A stretch of 52,087 nucleotides of DNA from an uncultured Selenomonas sp. Its GTDB lineage: Bacteria > Bacillota > Negativicutes > Selenomonadales > Selenomonadaceae. The stretch is from NCBI GenBank assembly GCA_934202005.1, contig CAKPXP010000013.1, positions 1 to 52,087 on the forward strand. Direction: 5' to 3'. Shown piece by piece: positions 8,176 through 16,585 of this stretch (position 1 is the stretch's first letter; each line of letters starts with the position of its first letter). A program made the position numbers and the translations under genes. The notes below the pieces were generated by a model. That model was not told the DNA's origin. It did no database searches and worked only from the letters and a program-made list of their open reading frames with translations.

Positions 8176-9594
8176 ATGAAACGCTTCATGGACGAGGATT
8201 TCCTGCTCGAGAGCGAGACGGCGCAGCGGCTTTACCACGAGCATGCGGCAAAGATGCCGATCCTCGACTTCCACTCGCATGTGAATCCGCGCGAGATCGC
8301 CGAGGACACGCGCTACCGGAATCTCGCGGAGGCCTGGCTCACGGCGGATCACTACAAATGGCGCCTCATGCGCACGGACGGCGTGGAGGAGAAATACATC
8401 ACGGGCGGCAGGGCGGCAGGCCGCGACCGCTTCCAGAAATTCGCTGAGATGATGCCGCGCGCCATCGGCAATCCGATGTACGCCTGGGTGCATCTCGAGC
8501 TCCTGCGCTATTTCCACTCGCGCGTGCCGCTCTCGGGCGAGACGGCGGAAGAGGTCTGGCAGCAGGCGGGCATCGCGCTCGCCGAGCCTGATATGACGGC
8601 GTGCGGCGTGCTCAAAAAGTCGCACGTGCGCCTGCTCGCGACCGTCGACGACCCCGCGGACGATCTCAAGTGGCACACGACCATCCGCGCGGATGGCTGC
8701 GAGACGGCGGTGCTGCCGACGTTCCGCGTGGACGCCATCCTCGACATCGCGGCGGACGACTGGCAGAACTACATGCTCTACAGCCTCGGCGCGGCCGCCG
8801 ATACGGACATCACGACGATGGAGGATGTGCGGACGGCCATCGTGCGCCGCCTTGACGCGTTCGCTGCGCAGGGATGCCGCCTCGTCGACGCCGGCGTCGC
8901 CTGCGTGCGCTACTACGAGGCGGAGGAGTACGAGCTCGACGATATCGTCGGCAAATACCTCAATGGCAAGGGTACGCCAACGCCGCTCGAACAGGAGAAA
9001 TACCGCTCGGCTGTCCTCCTGCTGCTCGGCAAGGAGTGCAGCCGCCGCGGCTGGGTGCTCGAGCTCCACTACGGCGCGCTGCGCAACGTCAATACGAAGC
9101 GCTTCGCGCAGTTCGGCACGGCGGCGGGCTTCGACTGCATCTCCTCGCGCGACTCCGCCGAGGGCATCACGCGCCTGTTCGACGCGCTCGACCGCCTCGA
9201 GTGCCTGCCGCGCACCATCCTCTACCCGGCGAACCCCGCGGACAACGCCGTCATCGGCTCCATCCTCGGCGCGTTCCCCGGCGAGGGCATCCGCGGCAAG
9301 GTGCAGCAGGGGGCGGCCTGGTGGTTCAACAACACGCGATCCGGCATCGAGGCGCAGCTCACGAGCCTCGCGGGCCTCGGCCTGCTCGGCACGACCGTTG
9401 GTACGGTCACGGACTCGCGCTCGCTGTTCTCATTCCCGCGTCATGAGTACTACCGCCGCATCCTCTGCAACTTCATCGGCGGTCTCGTCGAGCGCGGCGA
9501 GTACCCGGACGACGAGAAGCAGCTCGCGCGGCTCGTCGAGGACATCTGCTACGGCAACGCCGCGAGATTTATCGGAATCGATAAGAATCAATGA
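8176..9594 (+). CDS. uxaC: Glucuronate isomerase
   Basis: Converts D-glucuronate to D-fructuronate and D-galacturonate to D-tagaturonate, the first step of hexuronate breakdown. The 472-residue product matches the family length. It shows the metal-site motif DFHSHVNPREI (about residues 31-41) of the amidohydrolase-like fold, MRTDGVEEKYITGG, FHSRVPLSGETAEEVW, LHYGALRNVNTKRFAQFG, then QQGAAWWFNNTRSGIEAQL and FSFPRHEYYRRILC near the C-terminus. A strong AAGGGGGG site precedes the ATG. No other hexuronate gene is next to it. The unknown gene at 9610 follows after 15 bases and is probably cotranscribed. No clear promoter is seen in 8044-8175. Confidence 0.95.
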   Translation: MKRFMDEDFLLESETAQRLYHEHAAKMPILDFHSHVNPREIAEDTRYRNLAEAWLTADHYKWRLMRTDGVEEKYITGGRAAGRDRFQKFAEMMPRAIGNPMYAWVHLELLRYFHSRVPLSGETAEEVWQQAGIALAEPDMTACGVLKKSHVRLLATVDDPADDLKWHTTIRADGCETAVLPTFRVDAILDIAADDWQNYMLYSLGAAADTDITTMEDVRTAIVRRLDAFAAQGCRLVDAGVACVRYYEAEEYELDDIVGKYLNGKGTPTPLEQEKYRSAVLLLLGKECSRRGWVLELHYGALRNVNTKRFAQFGTAAGFDCISSRDSAEGITRLFDALDRLECLPRTILYPANPADNAVIGSILGAFPGEGIRGKVQQGAAWWFNNTRSGIEAQLTSLAGLGLLGTTVGTVTDSRSLFSFPRHEYYRRILCNFIGGLVERGEYPDDEKQLARLVEDICYGNAARFIGIDKNQ

Positions 9595-9609
9595 ATAAGG
9601 AGTTTTGAC

Positions 9610-10200
9610 ATGGCAAAGACGAAGGAAGAACTGGCCGCCGCTGAAGAAAAAGAAGCCCAGGCCACGGAGACGAAGAAGACACCCGATGGGAAGAAGGACG
9701 AGAAACGAGAGGAGAAAAAGACAGAGACGGCGCGCCGCGCTACCCGCGGCGGGAAGACGGGCGTCGAGAGCAACACGAAGGCCCTCGACTTCCAGGAGTT
9801 CCTCGTGGACAACAACATCAACGTGTTCAGCACGGAGTCGCTCGAGGACGAGTACCAGACCGTCATGTTCCGCTCGCGCATCGAGGCCAAGGGGCAGATC
9901 CTGCCGATGGCCATCCTTATCGACACGAGTCTCTTCACCATCATCCGCACGCAGATCGTCACGGGCATTACGGCGGACAAGCGGCCGCGCCTTGAGCACT
10001 ACCTCAATGAGCTCAATACGCAGTACAAGATTTTCAAATACTATCTGCGCGACGATGGCGTCATCTACCTCGACATCTGTCTGCCGTATGTCGATGAGAC
10101 GTTCGACAGCAAGATGATCCAGCTCATGCTCAGCATCCTCGTGCAGCACCTCGAGGCGAGTTACGACGACCTCATGGCGGAGGTCTGGAAAAAGGCATGA
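9610..10200 (+). CDS. Unknown protein with a possible YbjN-like domain
   Basis: Protein of 196 residues. Residues 1-60 are extremely rich in Lys, Glu, Ala and Thr and are probably disordered. The rest is a compact alpha/beta domain with FQEFLVDNNINVFSTESLED, ILPMAILIDTSLFTIIRTQI, YKIFKYYLRDDGVIYLDICL and MIQLMLSILVQHLEASYDDL. The alternation of strands and the closing long helices resemble YbjN / type III-chaperone-like folds, but I cannot confirm this by eye. No signal peptide or membrane segment is seen. The gene lies 15 bases after uxaC and ends before a bidirectional terminator. Confidence 0.6.
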   Translation: MAKTKEELAAAEEKEAQATETKKTPDGKKDEKREEKKTETARRATRGGKTGVESNTKALDFQEFLVDNNINVFSTESLEDEYQTVMFRSRIEAKGQILPMAILIDTSLFTIIRTQIVTGITADKRPRLEHYLNELNTQYKIFKYYLRDDGVIYLDICLPYVDETFDSKMIQLMLSILVQHLEASYDDLMAEVWKKA

Positions 10201-10254
10201 GCGGCGCTTGATGCGGCTGCGCGGTCGCAGCTGCGCCTGTGTCAGGCAGAAAAT

Positions 10255-10304
10255 AAAATGGCTGTCCCCACCCGATGTGGCATCGGTGTGGGGGCAGCCA
10301 TTTT
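10255..10304. terminator. Bidirectional terminator
   Basis: Long inverted repeat: AAAATGGCTGTCCCCAC on the left and GTGGGGGCAGCCATTTT on the right, with a second short stem CGATG/CATCG in the loop. A-tract and T-tract on the two sides let it serve both the unknown gene on the plus strand and the symporter on the minus strand. Confidence 0.85.
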
Positions 10305-10355
10305 GTTTCATGGAACACTGGCGTCATGCAGCGCTTTGCATATCTGCGCGCCGTG

Positions 10356-11561
10356 TCAGGCGCGCTGGTATTTTTTCTCCGTCTCGTTGATGACGCAGGC
10401 GACGGCGGCGTCGCCCGTGATGTTGAGGCAGGTGCGGAACATGTCGAGGATGCGGTCGATGCCGGCGACGAGCGCGAGGCCCTCGAGCGGCAGGCCGACG
10501 GACTGGAGCACCATCGCGAGCATGATGAGGCCTGCGCCCGGCACGCCCGCCGTGCCGATGGAGGCGAGCGTGCCCGTGAGGACGATCATCGCCATCTGGC
10601 CGAAGGAGAGGTCGACGCCGAAGACGTTCGCGACGAAGAGGGAGCAGATGCCCATGTAGACGGCGGTGCCGTCCATGTTGATCGTCGCGCCGAGCGGCAG
10701 GACGAACGAAGTGACCTCGCGCGAGACGCCGAGCTTCTCCTGCGTGTTCTTCATGTTGACGGGCAGTGTGCCCGCCGAGCTGCAGGTCGTGAACGCGATC
10801 ATCATCGCCTCGCTCATGCCCTTGAAGAACGCGAGCGGCGTGTGGCCGCCCCAGACGCGCGCGAGCGTCGAGTAGACGCCGACGGCGTGGATGGCGGAGC
10901 CGATGGCCATGCAGCCGATGACGGAGAGGAGCGGCAGCAGCACGGAGGGGCCGTTCGCCGCGACGACGGGCAGCAGCAGGCAGAAGACGCCGATGGGCGA
11001 GATGGCCATGACCATCGCGATGATCTTGTAGCAGACCTCGGCGCAGGCGTCGAAGAAGCTGATGAGCGTCTTCGCGCGCTCGCCGCCGACCTGCAGGATG
11101 CCGACGCCGACGAAGAGCGCGAAGATGATGATGGGCAGGATGTCAGCCTTGGCCATGGAGGCGACGGGGTTCGCCGGGATCATCGCGACGAGCACCTGCA
11201 TGAGAGACGGCGCCTTCTTGACCTCGACGGCGGCGTCGCTCGTCATGCTCATGCCGATGCCCGGATGGAAGAGCCCCGCGACGGCGAAGCCGATGAGGAT
11301 GGCGATGGCCGTCGTGCAGAGGTAGATGACGATGGTCTTGATGCCGATGCGGCCGAGTTTCTTCGTGTCGCCGATGCTCGTCATGCCGACGATGAGCGAG
11401 GTGAAGACGACGGGCACGATCATCATCTTGATGAGGTTGATGAACATCGTGCCGATGGGCGCGATCCACCACTTGATGAAGGGCAGCGCGTCCGGCCCCG
11501 CGATGAGCCCGACGACGACGGACAGCACGAGGGCGAGGAAGATCTTGACGGATAAATTCAT
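10356..11561 (-). CDS. Dicarboxylate/amino acid:cation symporter (GltP/DctA family)
   Basis: Inner-membrane sodium- or proton-coupled carrier of the DAACS family, 401 residues and highly hydrophobic, with about eight helices and two re-entrant hairpins. Visible motifs are IGTMFINLIKMMIVPVVFTS, the serine-rich hairpin FTTCSSAGTLPVNM, ATINMDGTAVYMGI (the NMDGT motif), IGTAGVPGAGLIML and the substrate-site helix DRILDMFRTCLNITGDAAVA. The substrate (glutamate, aspartate, succinate or similar) cannot be fixed by eye. A GTG at 11570 is in frame, but the AAAGGAG site at about 11571-11577 lies the right distance from the ATG at 11561. It is monocistronic and divergent from rpsB. Confidence 0.92.
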   Translation of the reverse strand: MNLSVKIFLALVLSVVVGLIAGPDALPFIKWWIAPIGTMFINLIKMMIVPVVFTSLIVGMTSIGDTKKLGRIGIKTIVIYLCTTAIAILIGFAVAGLFHPGIGMSMTSDAAVEVKKAPSLMQVLVAMIPANPVASMAKADILPIIIFALFVGVGILQVGGERAKTLISFFDACAEVCYKIIAMVMAISPIGVFCLLLPVVAANGPSVLLPLLSVIGCMAIGSAIHAVGVYSTLARVWGGHTPLAFFKGMSEAMMIAFTTCSSAGTLPVNMKNTQEKLGVSREVTSFVLPLGATINMDGTAVYMGICSLFVANVFGVDLSFGQMAMIVLTGTLASIGTAGVPGAGLIMLAMVLQSVGLPLEGLALVAGIDRILDMFRTCLNITGDAAVACVINETEKKYQRA

Positions 11562-11717
11562 AGAGACCACTCCTTTGCATGTTTTGTATTGTTGTGACTA
11601 TCTTTATTATACGTTGGAAATGAAAGACTGTCTATGGAATATTTCGTCAATTGTCAGCAGTGGGAGGAGGGAGCGCTGGCGCGGCGTCGGAAGCCTGAAA
11701 AATATTTTCCGCGGTGA

Positions 11718-11746
11718 TTGTTTTCCGGAGGTTCCTATGATATAAT
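11718..11746 (+). promoter_or_regulatory. Promoter of rpsB
   Basis: TTGTTT (11718-11723), a 17-base spacer and a perfect TATAAT (11741-11746). This places the start site about 100 bases before rpsB. Confidence 0.75.
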
Positions 11747-11752
11747 GACCAA

Positions 11753-11854
11753 CGGTGTTAGAAAAAGCATGCGGGCGGATGGCTGCCCTGTGCCGCGAAG
11801 CGGTGGCGCAGCCGATGAAGCACGCAGAAGAAAACAACAGGAGGTGCACCAATC
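11753..11854 (+). promoter_or_regulatory. rpsB leader with stem-loop
   Basis: Untranslated leader of about 100 bases. It contains a strong stem at 11781-11813 (GGCTGC paired with GCAGCC around an inner CCGC/GCGG stem). Ribosomal protein S2 leaders are autoregulatory in several bacteria; that this hairpin binds S2 is inference. AACAGGAGGTG is the ribosome binding site. Confidence 0.45.
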
Positions 11855-12589
11855 ATGGCAGTGATTTCCATGAAACAGTTACTCGAAGCAGGCGTCCATT
11901 TCGGACATCAGACGCGCCGCTGGAACCCGAAGATGGCGAAGTACATCTTCACGGAGCGCAACGGCATCTATATCATCGACCTGCAGAAGACGGTCAAGAA
12001 GGTGGACGAGGCTTACGCGTTCCTGCGCAGCGTCGCTGAGGAGGGCAAGAGCGTCCTCTTCGTCGGCACGAAGAAGCAGGCGCAGGAGTCCATCAAGACC
12101 GAGGCGGAGCGCGCCGGTCAGTTCTATGTCAACGAGCGCTGGCTCGGCGGCATGATGACGAACTTCCAGACGATCGAGAAGCGCGTGAAGCGTCTCAAGG
12201 AGCTCGAGGCGATGGAAGAGGACGGCACGTTCGATGTCCTCACGAAGAAAGAGGTTCAGGTGCTCCGTCACGAGATGGAGAAGCTCGAGAAGTATCTCGG
12301 CGGCATCAAAGAGATGAAGAAGCTGCCGGGCGCGCTCTTCGTCGTCGATCCGCGCAAGGAGCGCATCGCCGTCGCTGAGGCGCGCAAGCTCCATATCCCC
12401 ATCGTCGCCATCGTCGATACGAACTGCGACCCGGATGAGATCGACTATGTCATCCCGGGCAACGATGACGCGATCCGCGCCGTCAAGCTCCTCACGGGCA
12501 AGATGGCAGACGCTGTACTCGAGGGCCGTCAGGGCGCCGATGGCAGCGAGGAGGCTCCGGCTGCTGAGGCGGCAAAGGACGCTGAGTAA
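11855..12589 (+). CDS. rpsB: Small-subunit ribosomal protein S2
   Basis: Structural protein of the 30S subunit, 244 residues, the normal length. It shows [20 protein letters not shown] at the N-terminus, [57 protein letters not shown] and [20 protein letters not shown] followed by [13 protein letters not shown]. The C-terminus is an Ala/Glu-rich tail. It is the first gene of the rpsB-tsf-pyrH-frr block, conserved in order in bacteria. Confidence 0.98.
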   Translation: MAVISMKQLLEAGVHFGHQTRRWNPKMAKYIFTERNGIYIIDLQKTVKKVDEAYAFLRSVAEEGKSVLFVGTKKQAQESIKTEAERAGQFYVNERWLGGMMTNFQTIEKRVKRLKELEAMEEDGTFDVLTKKEVQVLRHEMEKLEKYLGGIKEMKKLPGALFVVDPRKERIAVAEARKLHIPIVAIVDTNCDPDEIDYVIPGNDDAIRAVKLLTGKMADAVLEGRQGADGSEEAPAAEAAKDAE

Positions 12590-12615
12590 TCAAGTCATCA
12601 AGAATAGAACCTAGG

Positions 12616-12652
12616 ACGGGGTAAGGGATGTTATCCCTTGCCTCGTTTTTTT
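12616..12652 (+). terminator. Terminator or attenuator between rpsB and tsf
   Basis: Stem ACGGGGTAAGGGAT / ATCCCTTGCCTCGT with one mismatch, followed by a run of seven T. It should reduce read-through from rpsB into tsf. Confidence 0.8.
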
Positions 12653-12692
12653 GAGGTAAGACGAAAGCAAGGTACGACAAGGAGGAAATACA

Positions 12693-13559
12693 ATGGCAAT
12701 TACGGCTGCAATGGTAAAGGATCTGCGCGAGAAGACGGGCGCGGGCATGATGGACTGCAAGAAGGCGCTGACGGCGACGAACGGCGATGCGAAGGCGGCC
12801 ATCGACTGGCTGCGCGAGAAGGGCATCTCCAAGGCGGAGAAGAAGGCCAGCCGCATCGCTGCAGAGGGTGCAGTCGCAGCGTACATCACGGAGGACGCGA
12901 AGGTCGGCGTGCTCGTAGAGATCAACTGCGAGACGGACTTCGCCGCGGGCAACGAGAAGTTCAAGGCGCTCGAGGCGAAGATCGCGAAGCACATCGCTGA
13001 GACGGCGCCGCAGGATCTCGACGCGCTCAACGCGAGCGAGATCGACGGCAAGCAGGTCTCTGCGCTCATCACGGACGCGACGGCGACGATCGGCGAGAAG
13101 ATCTCCCTGCGCCGCTTCGTGCGCTACGAGAGCGCGGGCAAGCTCGCGAGCTACATCCACATGGGCGGCAAGATCGGCGTGCTCGTGAACCTCACGGGCG
13201 GCAGCGACGAGCTCGGCAAGGATGTCGCGATGCAGATCGCGGCGGCGAACCCGATCGCCATCGATGAGACGGGTGTGCCGGCAGAGGTTGTCGAGCACGA
13301 GAAGGAAGTCGCGCGCAAGCAGGCCGAGGAAGAGGGCAAGCCCGCGAAGATCATCGACCGCATCGTCGAGGGTCGCATCAAGAAGTATTACAAGGAAGTC
13401 TGCCTCGATCAGCAGATCTTCGTCAAGGATCCGGATAAGACGATCTCGGACATCCTCGGCGGCGAGAAAGTCGTGGAGTTCACGCGCTTCCAGCTCGGTG
13501 AGGGCATTGAGAAGAAGCAGGAGGACTTCGCGGCAGAGGTCAAGGCGCAGATGCAGTAA
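12693..13559 (+). CDS. tsf: Elongation factor Ts
   Basis: Nucleotide exchange factor that regenerates EF-Tu-GTP. The 288-residue product begins MAITAAMVKDLREKTGAGMM followed by DCKKAL, the EF-Tu contact region, then EKKASRIAAEG, VLVEINCETDFAAGNEKF (the second conserved TDFV-like signature) and, in the C-terminal part, FVRYESAGKLASYIHMGGKI. Full length with the coiled-coil insertion expected for bacterial EF-Ts. GGAGGAAATACA precedes the ATG. A terminator follows about 40 bases after the stop. Confidence 0.98.
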   Translation: MAITAAMVKDLREKTGAGMMDCKKALTATNGDAKAAIDWLREKGISKAEKKASRIAAEGAVAAYITEDAKVGVLVEINCETDFAAGNEKFKALEAKIAKHIAETAPQDLDALNASEIDGKQVSALITDATATIGEKISLRRFVRYESAGKLASYIHMGGKIGVLVNLTGGSDELGKDVAMQIAAANPIAIDETGVPAEVVEHEKEVARKQAEEEGKPAKIIDRIVEGRIKKYYKEVCLDQQIFVKDPDKTISDILGGEKVVEFTRFQLGEGIEKKQEDFAAEVKAQMQ

Positions 13560-13599
13560 GCGCCCTGCCCGCTGCGGCGGGCTGATACATGATGAAAAG

Positions 13600-13661
13600 A
13601 GAGGCTGTTGCACAGAAGACGGCGCTCCCGGCGGGAGCAGGAGGTGCGGCAGCCTCTTTTT
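13600..13661 (+). terminator. Terminator after tsf
   Basis: Outer stem AGAGGCTG (13600-13607) with CAGCCTCT, plus GCAC/GTGC and an inner stem GCTCCCG/CGGGAGC, followed by TTTTT. Confidence 0.78.
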
Positions 13662-13803
13662 GAGGAATGACGCACGGAAGCCGCGTGCGGCGGCAGCGCG
13701 GTGCGGAGAATTTGATGGAGGCGGCAGGAGTTTCCCGCTTTCCGTCGAATGAACATACTAGATAGGTTTCAGTCGTTGCTTGGACTGGATGGAGGTTTTT
13801 GTT

Positions 13804-14529
13804 TTGGAAACAGCGAAATATAAACGCGTCGTCCTGAAGCTCAGCGGTGAGTCGCTCGCGGGCGACCAGGGCTTCGGCATCAATCCGGTGGTCGTCGAGG
13901 ATATCGCGGCCCAGGTGAAGCAGGTACGCGAGCACGGCATCGATGTCGCCATCGTCGTGGGCGGCGGCAATATCTGGCGCGGCCTCGCGGGCTCCGCAAA
14001 GGGCATGGATCGCGCGACGGCGGACTACATGGGCATGATGGCGACGGTCATGAACGCGCTGGCACTCCAGGACGCGCTTGAAAAGATCGAGGTCGACACG
14101 CGCGTGCAGACGGCCATCGAGATGCGTCAGGTCGCTGAGCTCTACATCCGCCGCAAGGCCATCCGCCACATGGAGAAGGGCCGCGTCGTCATCTTCGGCG
14201 CGGGCACGGGCAATCCGTATTTCTCCACGGACACGACGGCGGCGCTGCGCGCGGCGGAGATCGAGGCCGATGTCATCCTCATGGCGAAAAAGGGCACGGA
14301 CGGCATCTACGACCGCGATCCGAACAAGTACAAGGACGCGAAGAAGTTCGAGGCGCTCGCCTACATCGAGATCCTCAACAAGGGCCTCGCGGTCATGGAC
14401 TCGACGGCGACCTCGCTCTGCATGGACAACAAGATTCCTCTCGTCGTGTTCAACATCGACGACCACAAGAACATCGTTCGCGCCGCGCTCGGCGAGAATA
14501 TCGGAACGACAGTAGGAGGAAACGTATAA
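13804..14529 (+). CDS. pyrH: UMP kinase
   Basis: Phosphorylates UMP to UDP; hexameric, amino-acid-kinase fold. The 241-residue product shows [15 protein letters not shown] (phosphate loop), [50 protein letters not shown] and [17 protein letters not shown]. Upstream ATG codons at 13780 and 13789 are in frame, but GGAGG at 13791-13795 is ideally placed for the TTG at 13804 and overlaps the second ATG, so TTG is chosen. The frr start follows the stop directly. Confidence 0.95.
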   Translation: METAKYKRVVLKLSGESLAGDQGFGINPVVVEDIAAQVKQVREHGIDVAIVVGGGNIWRGLAGSAKGMDRATADYMGMMATVMNALALQDALEKIEVDTRVQTAIEMRQVAELYIRRKAIRHMEKGRVVIFGAGTGNPYFSTDTTAALRAAEIEADVILMAKKGTDGIYDRDPNKYKDAKKFEALAYIEILNKGLAVMDSTATSLCMDNKIPLVVFNIDDHKNIVRAALGENIGTTVGGNV

Positions 14530-15087
14530 ATGGTGAAGGACATCCTTTCCTCGCACGAGGAACGAATGAAGAAGACAATCGAGGCGGCGAAGCATGAATT
14601 CGCCAGCCTGCGCGCGGGCCGCGCGACGCCGTCGCTGCTCGACAAGGTGCTCGTCGACTACTACGGCGCGCCGACGCCTGTGAACCAGGTCGCGAAGGTC
14701 ACGGTGCCGGAACCGCGCATGATCATGATCCAGCCGTGGGAGAAGTCCATCCTCCACGACATCGAGGTTGCGATCATGAAGTCGGATCTCGGGCTCAATC
14801 CGAACTCGGACGGCACGGCCATCCGTCTGACGATCCCGCAGCTCACGCAGGAGCGCCGCCAGGAGCTCGTGAAAGCCGTGAACAAGAAGGCGGAGGAGGC
14901 GAAAGTCGCCCTGAGGAACATCCGCCGCGACGGCAACGAGGAGATGAAGAAGCTCGAGAAGGGCAAGGAGATCACCGAGGATGAGTCGAAGCGCGGCCAG
15001 GAAAGCATGCAGAAGCTCGTCGACAAGTATATCAAGCAGGTCGACGCGGCGCGCGAGGCGAAGGAGAAAGAGGTTCTCGAGGTCTGA
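14530..15087 (+). CDS. frr: Ribosome recycling factor
   Basis: Splits post-termination ribosomes together with EF-G. The 185 residues are the standard length. Motifs are HEERMKKTIEAAKHEFASLR, AGRATPSLLDKVLVDYYGAP, PEPRMIMIQPWEKSILHDIE and LGLNPNSDGTAIRLTIPQLT, then ERRQELVK and the long coiled coil. It begins immediately after the pyrH stop, with AGTAGGAGGAAA as its ribosome binding site inside the end of pyrH. Its stop overlaps the start of the next small gene. Confidence 0.98.
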   Translation: MVKDILSSHEERMKKTIEAAKHEFASLRAGRATPSLLDKVLVDYYGAPTPVNQVAKVTVPEPRMIMIQPWEKSILHDIEVAIMKSDLGLNPNSDGTAIRLTIPQLTQERRQELVKAVNKKAEEAKVALRNIRRDGNEEMKKLEKGKEITEDESKRGQESMQKLVDKYIKQVDAAREAKEKEVLEV

Positions 15088-15308
15088 TGGCGGCGCTATC
15101 CTATGTCGGCCGTCCCTTCTCCTCGGTAGAGCCGGAGCTGCGCGCTGCCGGCACGCCTTACCAGCTGGAGAGAACACGCCCTGTGCGTGATTTTTTCAAG
15201 ACAGATGAGTGCTGTCTCTACGTCGTCCGCGAGCGTGAGCTCCCGGACGGCACGCTCGCGCTGGTCCTTGCGGCCAGCCTCCAGACATCGTCTGAGATCG
15301 ACCTTTGA
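15087..15308 (+). CDS. Small unknown protein between frr and ferredoxin
   Basis: Protein of 73 residues whose ATG overlaps the frr stop (TGATG), which suggests translational coupling. It starts MAALSYVGRPFSSVEPELRA and ends with a beta-rich segment (CCLYVVRERELPDGTLALVL). It carries a Cys-Cys pair but no metal motif, signal or membrane segment. No family is recognised. GC-rich third positions match its neighbours, which supports real coding. Confidence 0.55.
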   Translation: MAALSYVGRPFSSVEPELRAAGTPYQLERTRPVRDFFKTDECCLYVVRERELPDGTLALVLAASLQTSSEIDL

Positions 15309-15324
15309 AAGGAGGTGTCCTGAT

Positions 15325-15495
15325 ATGGCTTACAAGATTGGTGATGACTGCATTTCCTGCGGCTCCTGCGCGGCTACCTGCCCGGTGGAGGCGATCAGCG
15401 AGGGTGCGGAGCACTACGAGATCGACGAGGAGAAGTGCGTCGAGTGCGGCGCTTGCGCTGCCGGCTGCCCGGTGTCCGCGATTTCGGCTCCGTGA
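15325..15495 (+). CDS. Clostridial-type 2[4Fe-4S] ferredoxin
   Basis: Small electron carrier of 56 residues. Two cluster motifs, CISCGSCAATCPVEAI (from residue 9) and CVECGACAAGCPVSAI (from residue 37), each give C-x2-C-x2-C-x3-CP, so two [4Fe-4S] clusters are expected. AAAGGAGGTG precedes the ATG. It is the last gene before a strong terminator and probably shares the pyrH-frr transcript. Its redox partner cannot be told from the context. Confidence 0.95.
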   Translation: MAYKIGDDCISCGSCAATCPVEAISEGAEHYEIDEEKCVECGACAAGCPVSAISAP

Positions 15496-15502
15496 TGGAC
15501 GG

Positions 15503-15533
15503 CCCCTCCTGACCGGAGCGTCAGGAGGGGTTT
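15503..15533 (+). terminator. Terminator after ferredoxin
   Basis: Perfect stem CCCCTCCTGAC (15503-15513) / GTCAGGAGGGG (15520-15530) followed by TTTG. The 188 bases from here to uppS hold no gene and only a weak promoter candidate (TTCCCT, 18 bases, TACACT near 15650). Confidence 0.8.
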
Positions 15534-15721
15534 GTGCGTATGGGGAATTCCCTTCGGTACGCACTGGGGAAGCACTGTGTGCGTTCACTGCCTGCATCTG
15601 CGCAGAGCGGCGGGCGCAGGCGGTGGTTCCCTTGTCTTATGTATGGATGATACACTGCGGCGCGCGGGCTTCGGGGGCTGGTCTCTAGGAAGAGCGCCGC
15701 GCGGTAGCTGGAGGGATAAAT

Positions 15722-16516
15722 ATGTGGAAGAAGATTTTGGGCCTCGGGACACCGAAACAAGAAAAGGATCTGGTGGCGCTCTACGATCGCGTGCCGCAGG
15801 AGAAGCGGCCGCGCCATATCGCCGTCATCATGGACGGCAACGGACGCTGGGCGGAGGGAAAGGGCCTCATCCGCACGGCAGGCCATCGTGCGGGCGTCGG
15901 AACCCTGCTTGACATCGTGCAGGTATGCGTCGATCTCGGCATCGAGGTGCTGACGGTCTACGCGTTCTCGACGGAGAACTGGAAGCGGCCGCGCCCCGAG
16001 GTGGATTTCCTCATGAGCCTTTTCTCCGAGGTGCTCGAGAAGGAAATCCAAAGGATGGAGAGAGATCATGTGCGCCTGCGGTTCCTCGGCCGCGAGGATG
16101 GCATGTCAGAGAAGTTGCTCGGCGAGATGCGCGCGGCGGAGGCGCGCCTCGCGGGAAACGACGGCCTGCAGTTCAACATCGCGGCGAACTACGGCGGACA
16201 GGATGAGATTCTGCGCGCGGCACGAACGCTCGCGGTGCGCGCGCGCGCGGGAGAGATCGCGCCGGAGGATATCGACGAGGCGATGTTTGCGGGCGCGCTT
16301 GATACGGCGGGCCAGCCGCCCGTCGACCTCGTGATCCGCACGAGCGGCGACCTGCGGCTGAGCAATTTCTTGCTCTGGCAGTCGGCGTACGCGGAGTTCT
16401 GGTTCACGGAGACGAACTGGCCGGATTTCACGCCCGAGGAGTTCGTCGGCGCGCTCATCGACTTCGCGCACCGCAGACGGCGCTTCGGCGGTCTGAACCC
16501 GTCTGAGGGGAAATGA
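15722..16516 (+). CDS. uppS: Isoprenyl (undecaprenyl diphosphate) synthase
   Basis: Cis-prenyltransferase that makes the undecaprenyl carrier for cell-wall and LPS units. The 264-residue product has RHIAVIMDGNGRWA with the catalytic Asp at about residue 38, TAGHRAGVGTLLDIVQVC, LTVYAFSTENWKRPRPEVDF, FNIAANYGGQDEIL and the C-terminal substrate site DLVIRTSGDLRLSNFLLWQS, followed by AYAEFWFTETNWPDF. GCTGGAGGG precedes the ATG. It heads the uppS-cdsA-dxr-rseP-ispG-proS run. Confidence 0.97.
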   Translation: MWKKILGLGTPKQEKDLVALYDRVPQEKRPRHIAVIMDGNGRWAEGKGLIRTAGHRAGVGTLLDIVQVCVDLGIEVLTVYAFSTENWKRPRPEVDFLMSLFSEVLEKEIQRMERDHVRLRFLGREDGMSEKLLGEMRAAEARLAGNDGLQFNIAANYGGQDEILRAARTLAVRARAGEIAPEDIDEAMFAGALDTAGQPPVDLVIRTSGDLRLSNFLLWQSAYAEFWFTETNWPDFTPEEFVGALIDFAHRRRRFGGLNPSEGK

Positions 16517-16585
16517 GCGTTCCACGCGGATATATGGATACGGATCCGGTCCTGCCGGTATCGCAATGAGAAAAGGAGCGGTTTT

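Noticed and set aside
10275..11555. A 426-codon plus-strand frame opposite the symporter
   Set aside because: Low-complexity Asp/Glu/Arg/His translation; the minus strand encodes a clear membrane transporter.
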